From: Pisaster brevispinus
Lineage: Eukaryota; Echinodermata; Asteroidea; Forcipulatida; Asteriidae
Reading direction: 5' to 3'
DNA: 64,000 nt
Assembly (NCBI GenBank): GCA_023634235.1
Contig: JAMKCF010000001.1
Coordinates: 16,254,258 to 16,318,257 of the forward strand
Below are positions 1-12,217 of this stretch, one piece after another. The notes below the pieces were generated by a model. It had not been told where the DNA came from. It worked only from the letters and a program-made list of their open reading frames with translations, and made no database searches. Both the position numbers and the translations under genes were made by a program. Position 1 is the stretch's first letter. Every line of letters starts with the position of its first letter.

Positions 1-2798
1 TTCCTTTTGTGCACTTGTTCGGCTGCTATTTAACTGCTCGTACGATTGGATTGTAGTAGCCAATTGGTTTGCAAAAATATTTGTTTCAATTGAAAAAATA
101 CAAAAGTAATTGTGCATAATATTATTTTAATACAAAACGCAAGAGGGCGCTGTTTTACCTAACTTGTACTCTCTCTTAATTAAATACAATTCCTCGCTCT
201 CTTCCGGCGTCTGCTGAAAGCTTTTTACTCCTTTCTTTTCTTTCTTTTTTAAATTCATTTCATTTGCTCGGGTTGTCATTTCAAGATGAATGAAAGCTTA
301 GAGAGGGAGGGCGCTAATTTTATATTGCTTACTTTTAAATATGTTCTAGTATAAAAAAAAGAAAACAAATAACAATAATATTAGTTTATATATTATGCAT
401 TTTTAATGTATTTATAGGGATTTGGGGCAATGTTTTAATTGTTGTGCTTTGTACTGTTCTTCTTTTGATGTAAATTTGGATGTATATTTTTATTTTATTA
501 TTTTTTTAATAAAAGGCCCCAAATGATCAGCAGTGATGGATGGGTTACCCTCTACAAAATAAATTGAAATAAATAAACACAATAAATAAATAAATACGTC
601 AACGAGAGAACTATAAAGAAATGCATCTCCATATGTTAGAGAATATAATGTTACCAAATCAAGTATGCATATTTACAGTACAGATTCACAAGCGTTGCCA
701 CGCTGTTGAGAATTTTGGGGGGCATTGTTGTAAAAGAGAAGCTTGTTTGGCAAAAGAAAGACTAAGCGAGTTAATGTTCGACCAATGCTTGTTCACTCTT
801 GCTCCGTTTTCGTTCTTACTCCTATTCTTTATTCGGCCAGAATCAAATTGAGTACATTAAAGCAAATAGGTGAATATAACATTAAATAATAACTTAATAT
901 CTACAAAGATGCAGATTGATTAAGATGATCTTAATCAATCCGCAAAACAGCATTTAACATTTAACGCTTAAGGCGCGGATCCCTGGGCACTGCGGGGGGG
1001 GGGGTGGTAACAGTGACACAAGGGAAATTTTTTCCAAGCATAAAAAAACGCCAGTCGGCAAAAAATAGTGAAAGCGCCCTTTGTTCATTTTTTTTTTTTT
1101 TTTTTTTTTTTTTGCATCCCTACTGGACAGCCAGTAATTATAAGCAGTTTTCATTTGTTTTATTGTGTTTACTCTGTGAAAAAGAACTTTGTAACACATT
1201 TAAATTATTTAGAGATAACAGCATAATTTTTGTTAAGTTCATAATAATGTCAAGTAGTCCACTAAACTAAAAACCTATTACTTCGGAAGCGCTGCTAGTT
1301 TTGCTAGTAGTGTTGCGCAACATCATCATCCGTGCTGCGGAGCAGGCTGTTTCAAACGTCTTCTCTATTTATTATTACGGACATGAGAGAAATCCATGGA
1401 GGGGTCACCATGATAAATAATAAATAAATACAAAACATGAAGAAAAAAAAAAAAACCTTGTGGTCTATTATATATAAAAAAAGAAGAATTATATATTTTT
1501 TTCAAAATCGCGACAGGATGTAGAGAATGTGTTAAAACAAATTATTTTATGTGAGCCGGGCTCCATGAGAGCATAGAGAAAGGGCAGTCCATGGAGGGGT
1601 CATGTACAATACATGTACATGCGATAAGACACACCTAACACAATCGGATGGTAAGTAGGCCTAATTATACCCAGCAGAGTTGATGGTTGAGTAATGTCGT
1701 CGTAATTGTTAGTGGCCAGAGTTAACGTAAACATTCCGTCCCTAAACCTCCAGGCAAGAAGTATGTGGGTCTTTTCCCCGAGTCCCTAGATACATTCCCC
1801 AGTATAAAGCGACCCCATTCATTATTCAGGCATGAACAATGTCTATCCAAAATCCAAATGCCACTATAGTTTCTCTTTTTTACCTACTTTTTTACTTTCT
1901 TACTCTAATTGTTGAAATTAGTTGAATTTTGATAAAGGGTCTTTAACCTATAGAGGCACCCCATTAAACGACCCCACTCCGCGCACGCACGCACGCACAA
2001 TTCTTTGGGTGAAAAATATATTACCCCCTAAATTATCCGGACCGGTTATCAGCAGCATTTTCCCTGCAGTTGGCTAAATCCCTCCGAATCCCTCCCAATC
2101 CCTCCCCCAAGCCCCCCGCTCAAAATGGAAATGGAACCATTCATATACATGTATGTACATACACACATTTATTATAGAAGTCCTGTGTAAACTGTGCGCT
2201 GCATTATTATTGTTTGAGTTCGAGGTCGTAAAAAGCACGATCGTTCCTAGACTTAGCTGTCGATCACTGAATCAAGGCTTGCATTATACAAGACACAACT
2301 TTATCACACGCTGAGGAGGGATGCCTAATTATATCCAGCAGAGTTGAAAGTTGAGGAATGTGGTAGTTTATTGCACTGGTGCCCAGTGTTAACATCTGTC
2401 TAATTGTTTTACACCTTCAAGCCCACAGGCCCTTTAAATAAGGTTAACTAATTTACGACACCACTTTGCTTCAAGCTTTCGTCATTAAACGTACGCACTT
2501 GCATCCTTGAAGTTCTTTCTAACTTTTGAATTCACTATCGAAATGCCTCGCAAAAAGTATTGGTGGTTTGAGAAGAGCAGTGAAGGTGTGTTTGTAATGA
2601 CAGCAAAATCTCAGTCAGGTTTTGATGCCAAAGAGATTCAAAGTACCAACGGAGAGCCATGTGGCCAGGTGCAACGGCTAGCCGTGTACAGTCATCAAAC
2701 TCCGGATCAAGTGTCCCCATACGTCACAAATGCCAAGACTTATGGGTAAGAAATATTCCTTTATATATTGATTAATCTTTGCCGTAAGCGGTTCCGAC
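1..2798. other. Non-coding AT-rich stretch
   Basis: No supportable gene on either strand; the few open frames are short and low-complexity. It holds A/T-rich microsatellite (AAAT-type near 570-600), a poly-G run near 1,000, a poly-T run at about 1,088-1,113 and a diverged direct repeat listed separately. Part may be the 5' untranslated or terminal region of the piggyBac element that follows, but no left terminal repeat matching its right end was found. Confidence 0.6.
1658..2393. repeat. Diverged direct repeat pair (1658-1726 and 2323-2393)
   Basis: Both copies read GCCTAATTATAyCCAGCAGAGTTGA followed by a similar run and end at GTTAAC. Each is about 70 bp and the similarity is imperfect. They lie about 665 bp apart, upstream of the piggyBac transposase. 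Origin unknown; they may be remnants of one dispersed repeat family. Confidence 0.45.
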
Positions 2799-4504
2799 AT
2801 GTCCTCTGACGATGATTCACCACATGATGTATCGGAAGAAGACAGTGATGATGAGCCCATCGCCTCGACATCGACAGCATCCTGTTCATCCAAGACCAAG
2901 AAGGGGAATTTCCGGTGTGGATAGCGTGAAGCCAAGTCTTACACCCGGCGACCGCCTGTGCAATTTACAGCAAACACCGGGGCTACAGAAGACTTCAGTT
3001 CGTTCTCCCCCATACAAATCTTCAAACTGTACTTTTGTGACGCAGTGTGGCAGATGATGGTAGATGAAACCAATCGTTATGCTTACCAAACTTTGGGTGC
3101 GGGTGCAAAAAATCAGCGTGCTTGGAGACCAACTAATGTACCTGAAATGATGGCATTCGTGGCCCTACTTCTTTGCATGGGAATCAACAAAAGGCCTCGT
3201 TACTCCATGCATTGGTCCAGGTCTGAAATTCTACGAAGTCCCCTTTACTCTGCAACCATGGCTCGTAACCGATTTACTGCAATCCTTCGATTTTTCCACC
3301 TCGCCAACAACAGAGATGTGGAGGACGACTCTCCCCGTGACAAACTTTCAAAAGTACGCCCACTGTTAAACATTGTACTACCATCATTCCTCCGGGTGTA
3401 CCAGCCTGGACGAAGCCTTTCGCCGGACGAGACCATGGTAAAGTTCAAAGGACGACTCGGCTTCAAACAGTACATGCCACGAAAGGCCGCCAAATGGGGA
3501 TTGAAATGTCTTTCATTGAACGAGTCAGACACAGGGTACACATGTGCCTGGGACTTGTTCACAGGATCGCAGCCCAGGTCCCCACAAGGACAGTCCTCTG
3601 TAAGTTATCCTGAGACACACCATCCATCCGATTTCGGGGCACCAGGCAAGGTAGTCTTGAACCTTTTGCAGGGACTCGAACATAAAGGACATTGCATCTA
3701 CATGGACAATTGGTTTACTAGCCCGGCTCTGTTCTCCAAGTTGTCTGAGCTAGGATTCGGAGCTTGTGGAACTGTGCGCTATACCACCCTAGGAATACCC
3801 GATGTTGCAAACCCCAAGAAGTTCCCCATGAAAAGCGGAGCAGATCCCCAATTTTATCAGAAAGCAGGCCAATTATGCGTTATGTGGCAGGACACAAAAC
3901 GTGTCACTCTCCTGTCAAACTATGGGATTGCAGTGTCACTAGTAAACAGATTCGCAGCTGGAAAACTTCAACAGGACATCGTGATATCCAAAAACCGTGC
4001 ATAGTCGACGATTACAATAAATACATGGGAGGCACGGATCTGGCAGGACAATTGTGCACGTACTATACTCACAGCCACAGAACACTAAAACGGTGGAAAC
4101 GAGTATTTATCACAATCCTAGACATCTGTTTGCTTAATGCTAATGTCGTATACAACAGCATCCATACAAACGAGAGCTTGTCCACTTTGGATTTCCGGGT
4201 CAAGGTGATAGAGGGACTTATTTCCACCTTGGAGTACAACCCAGTTCAGCATGCCAGTCAACTGTCAAGTGGTTCAAACGCCCTTTCAAGTCAGCACTTT
4301 CCTGGTCCGAATGTTGGCGGGAAGAAACGCGACTGTGTTGTATGCAGTTCGACCTCTAATAGAAAACAAACTCGCATGATATGTAAACAATGTGTAAAGC
4401 CAATGTGTGTTATACCATGCTTTGAGAATTTCCACACCAAGCGATTAATTTGTTTCAATACTTTCGGAACAACCCCCCCCCCCCCCCCCCCCGCTGTAAC
4501 CTAA
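2799..4504 (+). pseudogene. piggyBac-type transposase, disrupted
   Basis: A cut-and-paste DDD transposase of the piggyBac family (DDE_Tnp_1_7). The ATG at 2799 opens an acidic Ser/Asp-rich N-terminus usual for the family; an in-frame TAG at 2922-2924 breaks it, and the same frame continues into the catalytic core. Visible landmarks are SPDETMVKFKGR (first catalytic Asp), IYMDNWFTSPALF (second) and, after a frameshift near 3985-4005, DDYNKYMGGTD (third). The C-terminal segment has a Cys-rich zinc-binding end with two CxxC pairs and a final Cys/His stretch (about 4340-4440), then a 20-base poly-C run. Total length of about 560 codons is normal for the family. One stop and one frameshift mean it is not translatable as it stands. 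PGBD4-like domestication is unlikely given the damage. Confidence 0.9.
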
Positions 4505-4579
4505 AACTTTACAGAATACTCTTGGTAACCAAGCAGTCATGTCGATGAAATTTCTCTGGTCACCAATGCATTAGTTGCA

Positions 4580-4606
4580 AGTATCTGTTGGTACTGAAAG
4601 GGTTAA
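4580..4606 (+). repeat. Candidate right end of the piggyBac element (GAAAGGG then TTAA)
   Basis: The sequence GTACTGAAAGGG is followed directly by TTAA (4603-4606). On the other strand this reads TTAA-CCCTTTC, the usual form of a piggyBac end (TTAA target duplication, terminal CCC/CCY). I could not find a matching left end upstream of 2799, so the element may be truncated on that side. Confidence 0.45.
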
Positions 4607-5063
4607 AGAGGAAATGTAAACAGTGAAGGGCAATTAACTTGAATATATACAATGTGTTTTCTACCTCAGTCACAGTTTCACCATTTTCACAAAGCCTATC
4701 CTTTTTTTTTAAAGAAAAACGGAACAAAAAGTTTGAGACTTATTGTCTCAATGTTAGGCATTCGTTGTGCAGGTTAATTTTTTTGATTCTGGCAGTCTGA
4801 GTAAGGAATCCGGGTAAACTTCTCTGTTCTTATTTTCTTCTAGACTTTAAAGGTAATTCAGAGGAAAATGATTGTCGGAAGAAATGGAAAACAAAACAAT
4901 CACCGAGCTTTCAGATTGAAACTAACCTAGTGTTAGTGACCTTTATCTAATGTGCTTTTTTGTCTGTAATTGTTTGGAGAACTGACTTTAAATTTAAAAA
5001 CGATGACAAAGCTGTATGTTTAATGCCTAATATACTATGCATTTGTTTACTCTCGCTTAGCAG
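4607..5063. other. Non-coding, no feature seen
   Basis: A/T-rich sequence between the piggyBac end and the first exon of the next gene. It ends in a pyrimidine-rich stretch and a TTAG/GCAG acceptor, so at least its last part is probably intron of the gene at 5064. Confidence 0.5.
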
Positions 5064-5194
5064 CAAGCCGAAAATACGCCGACCAAGTGACATGACAGTT
5101 CCTCCCCTCCTGAAGAAAAGGAGGGAGCCTTCTCAACAAGCACCCCAGACTCCGGCCGAACGGTACAAGCTTGAAGCAAAGGAGGCTCATTTAG
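5064..5194 (+). CDS. Exon A of an unidentified gene
   Basis: An open frame beginning after an AG acceptor (5058-5063) and ending at a GT donor (5195, phase 1). It encodes a basic, proline-rich segment (SKPKIRRPSDMTVPP, then a KKRRE cluster and an E/A-rich helix). Joining it to the exon at 6091 keeps the frame exactly (phase 1 to phase 1), which supports both as exons of one gene. No family recognised. The intron between them carries a hAT MITE. The rest of the gene is not in view and there is no visible start codon for the real first exon. Confidence 0.4.
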
Positions 5195-5457
5195 GTAAAC
5201 TTCTTTAAAAAAAGGAAAACGAAAAAAACCTGATCTGAAGTGCAGGTAACGCCCTTCACCGAGGTCAGACTGAAGTTTATAACGCGGCTTACATATTTCA
5301 TCCGATCAAAGGGAGTGATTTTTTAATTTCTTTTTGAGGGGGTGTATTTGCCCCCCGTGCCACCCCTCCCCCTCCCCAGCGCCGCCGCTGCTTGCTTGGA
5401 GGTGGAAAAAATCCCGCTTTTTGGACCCTTCCCTACCCGCAATTCCTGTGCTGTATC

Positions 5458-5954
5458 CAGCGGCGTAACGGGTAAATTTTTAGGGGCACAAGGGTGCGGT
5501 GTGCACCATTCATCATAGAGGGGCACTATTGGCAACTTAACTGTAGATTTAATTTGCACTTTTTGAAACAAGATCTTAATATATACGCAATAATTCCAAA
5601 TAACCTCCTCTATTTAACCAAAGGGAATTTACAAATGATGTAAAGCTACAACTACTGGCAGTGAAAGTTAAAACAATTAGATTATTTTTTTCCGGTTGTT
5701 GCAAATCTGGAGAAGATGTTTAAAACACCCTATTTCCATTAAGGTGTGAGTGTAAATAGAAAAAACAAAATAAAGTAATATTGAATTGTACTGCTTATTC
5801 AAAAAATAGTACTAATAAAAAATCGTAGGATTTTGTTCAGTTAATTTTAAACTTCGTCTAAAAATTCAAATGGGGGGGGGGGTGGCACGGCCATCAGTAG
5901 GGGGGCACGTGCTCCTTGTGACACCCCCCCCCCCCGCCCTTAGTTTCGCCACTG
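5458..5954. mobile_element. hAT-type MITE with 8-bp target duplication
   Basis: Terminal inverted repeats are CAGCGGCGTAAC on the left and, reverse-complemented, CAGTGGCGAAAC on the right. The element is flanked by the exact 8-bp direct repeat GCTGTATC (5450-5457 and 5955-5962). CAGnGGCG ends plus an 8-bp duplication are the hAT signature. At 497 bp with no coding capacity it is non-autonomous. Poly-G and poly-C runs lie just inside the right end. It sits in the intron between the exons at 5064 and 6091. Confidence 0.85.
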
Positions 5955-6090
5955 GCTGTATCCCGCACCTTATTGATAGAGTTTTGAAGAAAAAGAAGAA
6001 CTAGAATTCTGAAAAGAAAAAGAAGAGAAAGAAGAAGGGGCAAAAACCATTTTAAATCATTCATATATTTTCCTTCCTATTTTAATAAAG

Positions 6091-6266
6091 GTAACGCAAA
6101 GATATCGCTTCAAAATCTTGAGGTTGGTGACCAGATCAGGTCGGTGAATGGAAACTTCGTGTCAAGTTTAAAAGCGAGAATGGAGACCTACTGTGACTCC
6201 ACATACCAGCCACTATGTGTGGTGTCAAAGACGCTCTCCAACAAAGAGAGCTTCACAGAAGCTAGT
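6091..6266 (+). CDS. Exon B of an unidentified gene, PDZ-like fragment
   Basis: Preceded by a pyrimidine-rich tract and AAAG acceptor, followed by a GTACGT donor at 6267. In the phase set by exon A it encodes NAKISLQNLEVGDQIRSVNG and about 35 further residues. The LEVGDQIRSVNG string resembles the core strand of PDZ domains (GD.I..VNG), but only about half a domain is present, so the assignment is tentative. There is no stop in frame until after the donor. Could also be a chance open frame; the phase-matched join argues against that. Confidence 0.4.
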
Positions 6267-6811
6267 GTACGTTTTTGATTCAGTTTCTAACTAACTTGAA
6301 TTTAGGGTCGATTTATTATACCCCGAAAAGAAACCTTGTAATTGTTATCCAAAGAGCTACATGTTATTAATAAAGTAATTGTAGTAAGCATCTTTCCAAT
6401 AATTATATTTCATGCGAAGTGTCCTCGAATCGATTCAATAAAAGTATGCCAACACAATTGAATCTTTAAAGATCGCTTTCAGGCGACTTTTGGAAATAGT
6501 TTTTTTATTACCCGTTTGAATTCTTCCCTGATGCGTTGCGAATCTGCTACATGATAGAGCCAATTTCGGATTACACACTAGCTGAATTGTATGACTGGCT
6601 AGACAAAATCAGACTACGGCGAGGGAGTGATAATACAAATAAATAAATAAATAAACGAGACATGTAGTGTTTGTACATTTACAAACACTGGTTCGGCTTC
6701 CAGGAGTACAAGCCTGATGGTTTCATCTCTTAATTAATATCTAACTATATGTGAAGTTTCAAGTTCATTATGACCTTGGGAAGGGTGCTTTTGTTAGGGG
6801 ACAATGGACGC
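6267..6811. other. Non-coding, no feature seen
   Basis: A/T-rich sequence with an AAAT microsatellite near 6636-6656. It probably includes intron of the preceding gene. At about 6812-6841 a GAA/GGAGAA repeat begins that may be the 3' tail of the minus-strand LINE. Confidence 0.4.
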
Positions 6812-7028
6812 TGAGAAGGAGAAGGAGAAGAAGAAGAAGACTTAGACTTGACTTTTCAACTGGAACTTCATTTTTCCTCATGAAAACATAAAACAATATA
6901 CAACCTAGAGGGGCGATTCCAATCGATTACATGACAACAATACATAAAATACAAAACAAGCTACAATAAAAAAAAAACAATGCAAAGGGGGGAAAAAGGG
7001 CCAAACCAAGTTTGGCGCAGTCACAAAC

Positions 7029-8101
7029 TTAGATTAACCAGGTGATTTCATTACTGAGAAAAGTAAATACGGCGTTATTAATGTTCCACTTTTCTTCAAA
7101 GGACGGAACGTTCTGAGATTTGTAAAACAGGAATTCAGACATTATTTTGTGTTGAATGCGACTGCGCCAGATAGTGAAGGGGTCCACAAAGATGAATGTT
7201 GGTATAACCAATAAATAACGGATTTAAGACTAATAATGAGGAAGTTGGAAAGACGGACGACCTCGCGTGGGCGGCCCCTGACGTGTGGGATGAGTGTCCA
7301 GTAGTGGGTGAAGTCCAGTACTTCGGTAGGGAGTAGCCGTTGTAGCAGAGTGTGGAGCAGAGTCAGAGAAGTTTGAATTGTTGGGCATGTAATGAAGAGA
7401 TGGGTGGTCGTCCCTTCGTCGCCGCACCATCCTCATAGAGGGGAGATGTCGGGTTGAATGTGATGAAGAACCTGAAGTGACGGAAGAATATTGTGAAGGA
7501 GCTTATATTGGATGTCTCCTTCCCTTTTGGAGGTAGGGAGGTGATGAATTGTCCTCCACTGTATATTTAAGTTTTCGTCGATGTGTCCTGTGTTTTGCCA
7601 GTGGATGGTGATTTGTTTCGGAAGATCGTTGAGTGCTTCGTTGAAGCATTTATACAGGGTTCTTTTGGAAGCTATCAACCCGTCTGTGTCGGCCATGACT
7701 GTGATATTGTGTAGTGGGGGAGGGCCACCACTCTCTTCCAGAATCGTCCGGCGTCTTCCGTGTCCATCGACATCGAAGCCTCCGTGCAACGACGAGATAA
7801 AACGTTGAAACCTGCCGAGGTCCGCGGAGAGGCATCTGGCGGACATTCTTACTGTAGTTTCTTTCTTGAAGTGTTCTGGGGGGTGCCAGGATCCGGTGTT
7901 CATGTCCAAAAGATCCTTGACGAGACGAATCCCACACGTCATGAGTCGGCGGGCGAGGGCATTTCCGTCTCCATCTAACCCCTTAAAGAAATGGCTAGTA
8001 ATCGGTAAATTAACAAATGAACAAAAATCAGTGGGAAGTGTTGCAACTCGAGCTCCTACCACTACCCAGGCATGCAATAACTCACTGTGGAAGGTGGGGA
8101 G
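7029..8101 (-). pseudogene. LINE ORF2 C-terminal region (single copy)
   Basis: Three overlapping minus-strand frames join into the LINE C-terminus: one from 8077 to 7433, then a frame shifted by one base bearing CGCGDEGTTTHLFITCP (a zinc-knuckle-like motif typical of Tx1/L1-like ORF2 C-termini), then a tail frame ending near 7029 with the residues VDPFTIWRSRIQ. At least two frameshifts, near 7435 and 7210. It follows directly on copy A of the RT; the frame also breaks near 8100, the left edge of the tandem duplication. Confidence 0.75.
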
Positions 8102-9045
8102 GTGCAGGAAAAATTTGGGGTCAATCCGGTGGTAAATAATTCGGAATCGAGCCCAAGATTACGATACCGCCTAAAGTAATATCGGGTTAGTTGAAAAGAA
8201 GGGTTGTCCTTTTTACCCGAAAGAAAAGTACGCAGTAAGTTAAAACGGAAAGTGAGTATACGTGCCCGGAGACAGGTGAGACCCAACCCCCCTCTGTCCT
8301 GATCCAAAAACAAGATACTTTTCTTGAGCCAGTGCCTTTTACCAGCCCAAACAAATTCTGTCAGTCTTTCCTGGAGTTCATCAACGAGTTTATCGGGAGG
8401 GGAAAGTGTGGCCAAAACATTAAGCAGTTTGGACGCTGCAAGCTGATTAGCCACGAGGACACGGCCTTTCAGAGACATTGTGTAAGATAGTCTTTTCCAC
8501 TGAGAGAGACATTTTTCAATCCTCTGCCTGCACATTGACCAGTTTTTCTGAACGTAAGCATTGGAATTACCTAGATGGACTCCAAGGAAGACTAACCCTT
8601 CGTTATTCCATTGGAAATATAGTGGCTTGTCTGACCTAGAGGCCCACGATCCGACCCATAACCCTTGGGATTTATTAAGATTTAAACGAGCAGCAGAGGC
8701 TTGGCTGTACAGATTGTAAACGCCTTTGACAATGTCGAAACCACGGTCTCTGGTGACAAAAACGGTGACGTCATTCGCGTACGCCGAGACAACAAGGTTT
8801 CTATCACTTTTGGTACGGCACGGCAGTTGTAGGCCGCTATCGATAAGTGTTTTGCGCAGGGTGTGTAGGAGTGGTTCGATGGCAAATGAAAACAGAAGGC
8901 CAGATAGTGGGCATCCTTGCCTAATTCCTTTTTCAAAAGGGAAGGGGGAGGTGAGTGATCCGCCCACTTTTACCATGTTCTCTGCATTAGAATACATTAG
9001 CCTGACGTAAGAGATCAAGTTTTGGCCAAAGCCCATCGCTTTCAT
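8062..9045 (-). pseudogene. LINE reverse transcriptase, copy A
   Basis: Minus-strand frame of 327 codons carrying the second half of the LINE RT: GIRQGCPLSGLLF (motif B), then AYANDVTVF where active enzymes have YADD, and thumb-region residues. Upstream on the minus strand, motif A (LNLDQKKAFDSVDHGYLF, about 9046-9110) is present in another frame, so a frameshift separates the two. The D-to-N change at the metal-binding motif would inactivate the enzyme. It repeats the sequence found 2798 bp downstream. Confidence 0.85.
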
Positions 9046-9419
9046 GGTTTTGAACAGATACCCGTGGTCGACACTGTCAAAGGCTTTTTTCTGATCTAGG
9101 TTTAGAAGAGCCAGCGGGATATTTTACAGTACTTTTTAGAGTTACAGTACATAAGGCTGTCCCTGATGATGTTGACATTGTTATGGATGGAGCGCCCCGG
9201 CACCCGAGTAGCTTTGGTCTGAATGGACAACTTGTTCGATGACATTTTTCAGTCTGTTCGCGAGGACTTAACGAACAGTTTGTTCTCCGTGTTCAGTAAG
9301 GAAACTGGGCGCCAGTTTACTATATCCAAAGTCACCCTTTTTTGGAAGGAGAGTTATAGCGGCTCTCCTGCAGGAAACCGGTAAAGACCCAGTTTGAATT
9401 GAGTCATTAAGGACAGAAA

Positions 9420-11843
9420 TTACATCGTCCTTAAGGACGGGCCAAAAGTGCTGGTAAGACCGTCCAGGCCGGGGGATTTGTTGCGACCCAATTGTCCGAT
9501 TGCGACATCTAACTCTTCGACTGAGAGTGGCCTACCGCAGTCCTCTGCGTCATGTGGGTCAAGCGTGGGGATGGTTTGAAGTAGGCGGTCACCTGCCTCC
9601 TCATCGGTTTTAGTGCGACAGTATAAGTCTGAGTAGAAATTCTGAATGTGGGAGTTATTTTCACTCTGATTTTCAGTAACTTCTCCGGAGGGGAGACGAA
9701 TTTTGGAGATGTATTTCGCACATGAGGTAGATTTTTCCATACCGAAGAAGATGGAAGAGCAGGTGTCGACTTCATTAATATGTTTAAAGCGCGCTCTAAT
9801 GAGGGCACCCCATGCTTCTTGGTGGTACAAGGAGGATAGGGTGTCCCTCTGTTCCTTGGGAGTGAGTTGCATTTCAGCAGACAAATGTGGTAACGACTGG
9901 AGCCGTTGGATGCTTTCATTAAGAAGCCGGACAGATTCCCGTTTGGTCTCTGCATTTTTGGTGCCAAAAATCTGCGTCAGTTGTTTTATTTTTGTTTTAC
10001 CGAAGTCCCACCACGTGCGAATATTGCTGAAGAACGTCTTTTGGGATTGCCATTGTCTCCAAAATATAGCAATAGTATCTGTGTACTCTTTGTTTTCCAA
10101 GAGAGAATTATTAAAATGCCAGTATGGACTACCTCTCCGTGGAGAGGAGGAGGCTTTCCAATTGATGGTGACTGCGCTGTGATCGGATATAGCGCAGGGA
10201 TTTATTTTGCAAGACATCACAGAAGGAAGAATATCATTTGGGAGGTAAATTCTGTCCAATCTGGCCTTAGACATAAAGCTGTCTTTGCAAAGACTATTCC
10301 TAAACCAGGTATATTCGCACTTGGTGGGATTTTGTCTGCGCCAAACGTCACTGACGTTCAACTCGCTCATCAAGTTTTGGAGCACCTGGGCTACTTTAAT
10401 CCTTCTTTCAAAGGAGGTGCGAAATCTGTCCTGACATGGATTAATAATACAATTGAAATCACCGCCCACTATTAAGTAGCCGTCATTGTGTTGAATACAA
10501 TGAGCACGGAGAGTTTCAATGCATTGAATGGCCACACAGTCCGTTTGGGGGATTAAAACATTATAAACATGGTAGGTGGTAGAGTCTAACACAATTTTAT
10601 TATACACAATCTGGTTTTTAAATAATGTGGACGAGATCAAAATATCACATTTACAATTATTTCTGATCAAGGTAACGACCCCTGCCCCGCGAGTGTCCCC
10701 GCGTGAGCAATGGATGCGATAAGGCCAATGTTCCCAACACGAAGAGTTTTCGCTCAGTTTATACGTTTCCTGCAGGAAAACAATGTCAGGGTTGTGAAGA
10801 GTTAAGTCAACGTATGTTTTGATGCTAAGGTTTTTCAGCTCCTTGTAGCATCCTTGGGTGTTGAGGGTAGCTATGCTAAGCGCCATAAGAAAAATGGATG
10901 TGCAGGAAAAATTTGGGGTCAATCCGGTGGTAAATAATTCGGAATCGAGCCCAAGATTACGATACCGCCTAAAGTAATATCGGGTTAGTTGAAAAGAAGG
11001 GTTGTCCTTTTTACCCGAAAGAAAAGTACGCAGTAAGTTAAAACGGAAAGTGAGTATACGTGCCCGGAGACAGGTGAGACCCAACCCCCCTCTGTCCTGA
11101 TCCAAAAACAAGATACTTTTCTTGAGCCAGTGCCTTTTACCAGCCCAAACAAATTCTGTCAGTCTTTCCTGGAGTTCATCAACGAGTTTATCGGGAGGGG
11201 AAAGTGTGGCCAAAACATTAAGCAGTTTGGACGCTGCAAGCTGATTAGCCACGAGGACACGGCCTTTCAGAGACATTGTGTAAGATAGTCTTTTCCACTG
11301 AGAGAGACATTTTTCAATCCTCTGCCTGCACATTGACCAGTTTTTCTGAACGTAAGCATTGGAATTACCTAGATGGACTCCAAGGAAGACTAACCCTTCG
11401 TTATTCCATTGGAAATATAGTGGCTTGTCTGACCTAGAGGCCCACGATCCGACCCATAACCCTTGGGATTTATTAAGATTTAAACGAGCAGCAGAGGCTT
11501 GGCTGTACAGATTGTAAACGCCTTTGACAATGTCGAAACCACGGTCTCTGGTGACAAAAACGGTGACGTCATTCGCGTACGCCGAGACAACAAGGTTTCT
11601 ATCACTTTTGGTACGGCACGGCAGTTGTAGGCCGCTATCGATAAGTGTTTTGCGCAGGGTGTGTAGGAGTGGTTCGATGGCAAATGAAAACAGAAGGCCA
11701 GATAGTGGGCATCCTTGCCTAATTCCTTTTTCAAAAGGGAAGGGGGAGGTGAGTGATCCGCCCACTTTTACCATGTTCTCTGCATTAGAATACATTAGCC
11801 TGACGTAAGAGATCAAGTTTTGGCCAAAGCCCATCGCTTTCAT
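9420..11843 (-). pseudogene. Chimeric 807-codon ORF: RT (copy B) fused to endonuclease (copy A)
   Basis: An unbroken minus-strand frame created by the tandem duplication. It begins with the RT half of copy B (same residues as the frame at 8062-9045, including YAND), ends that part at NFSCTS, crosses a 5-bp filler (10895-10899), and enters the copy A endonuclease at MALSIATLNTQG. Endonuclease landmarks follow: FLQETY, GGDFNC and ISDHSAV. It then reaches the N-terminal RT motif NKSPGLDGLT before a stop. The order RT then EN is the reverse of a normal LINE. The open frame across the junction is probably accidental. Confidence 0.85.
10895..10899. other. 5-bp filler at the tandem-duplication junction
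   Basis: Copy A ends in GCCATAAGAAAAA at 10894 and copy B starts with GTGCAGGAAAAATTTGG at 10900. The five bases TGGAT between them belong to neither copy. Short untemplated filler points to end joining rather than unequal crossing-over. Confidence 0.7.
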
Positions 11844-12217
11844 GGTTTTGAACAGATACCCGTGGTCGACACTGTCAAAGGCTTTTTTCTGATCTAGGTT
11901 TAGAAGAGCCAGCGGGATATTTTACAGTACTTTTTAGAGTTACAGTACATAAGGCTGTCCCTGATGATGTTGACATTGTTATGGATGGAGCGCCCCGGCA
12001 CCCGAGTAGCTTTGGTCTGAATGGACAACTTGTTCGATGACATTTTTCAGTCTGTTCGCGAGGACTTAACGAACAGTTTGTTCTCCGTGTTCAGTAAGGA
12101 AACTGGGCGCCAGTTTACTATATCCAAAGTCACCCTTTTTTGGAAGGAGAGTTATAGCGGCTCTCCTGCAGGAAACCGGTAAAGACCCAGTTTGAATTGA
12201 GTCATTAAGGACAGAAA

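Noticed and set aside
1004..1270. Opposed frames across a poly-T run
   Set aside because: Low-complexity poly-Phe/poly-Lys; no coding support.
2400..2800. Left terminal repeat of the piggyBac element
   Set aside because: CCCTTTAAATAAGG near 2,430 is superficially similar, but it is not preceded by TTAA and does not extend into the sequence of the right end.
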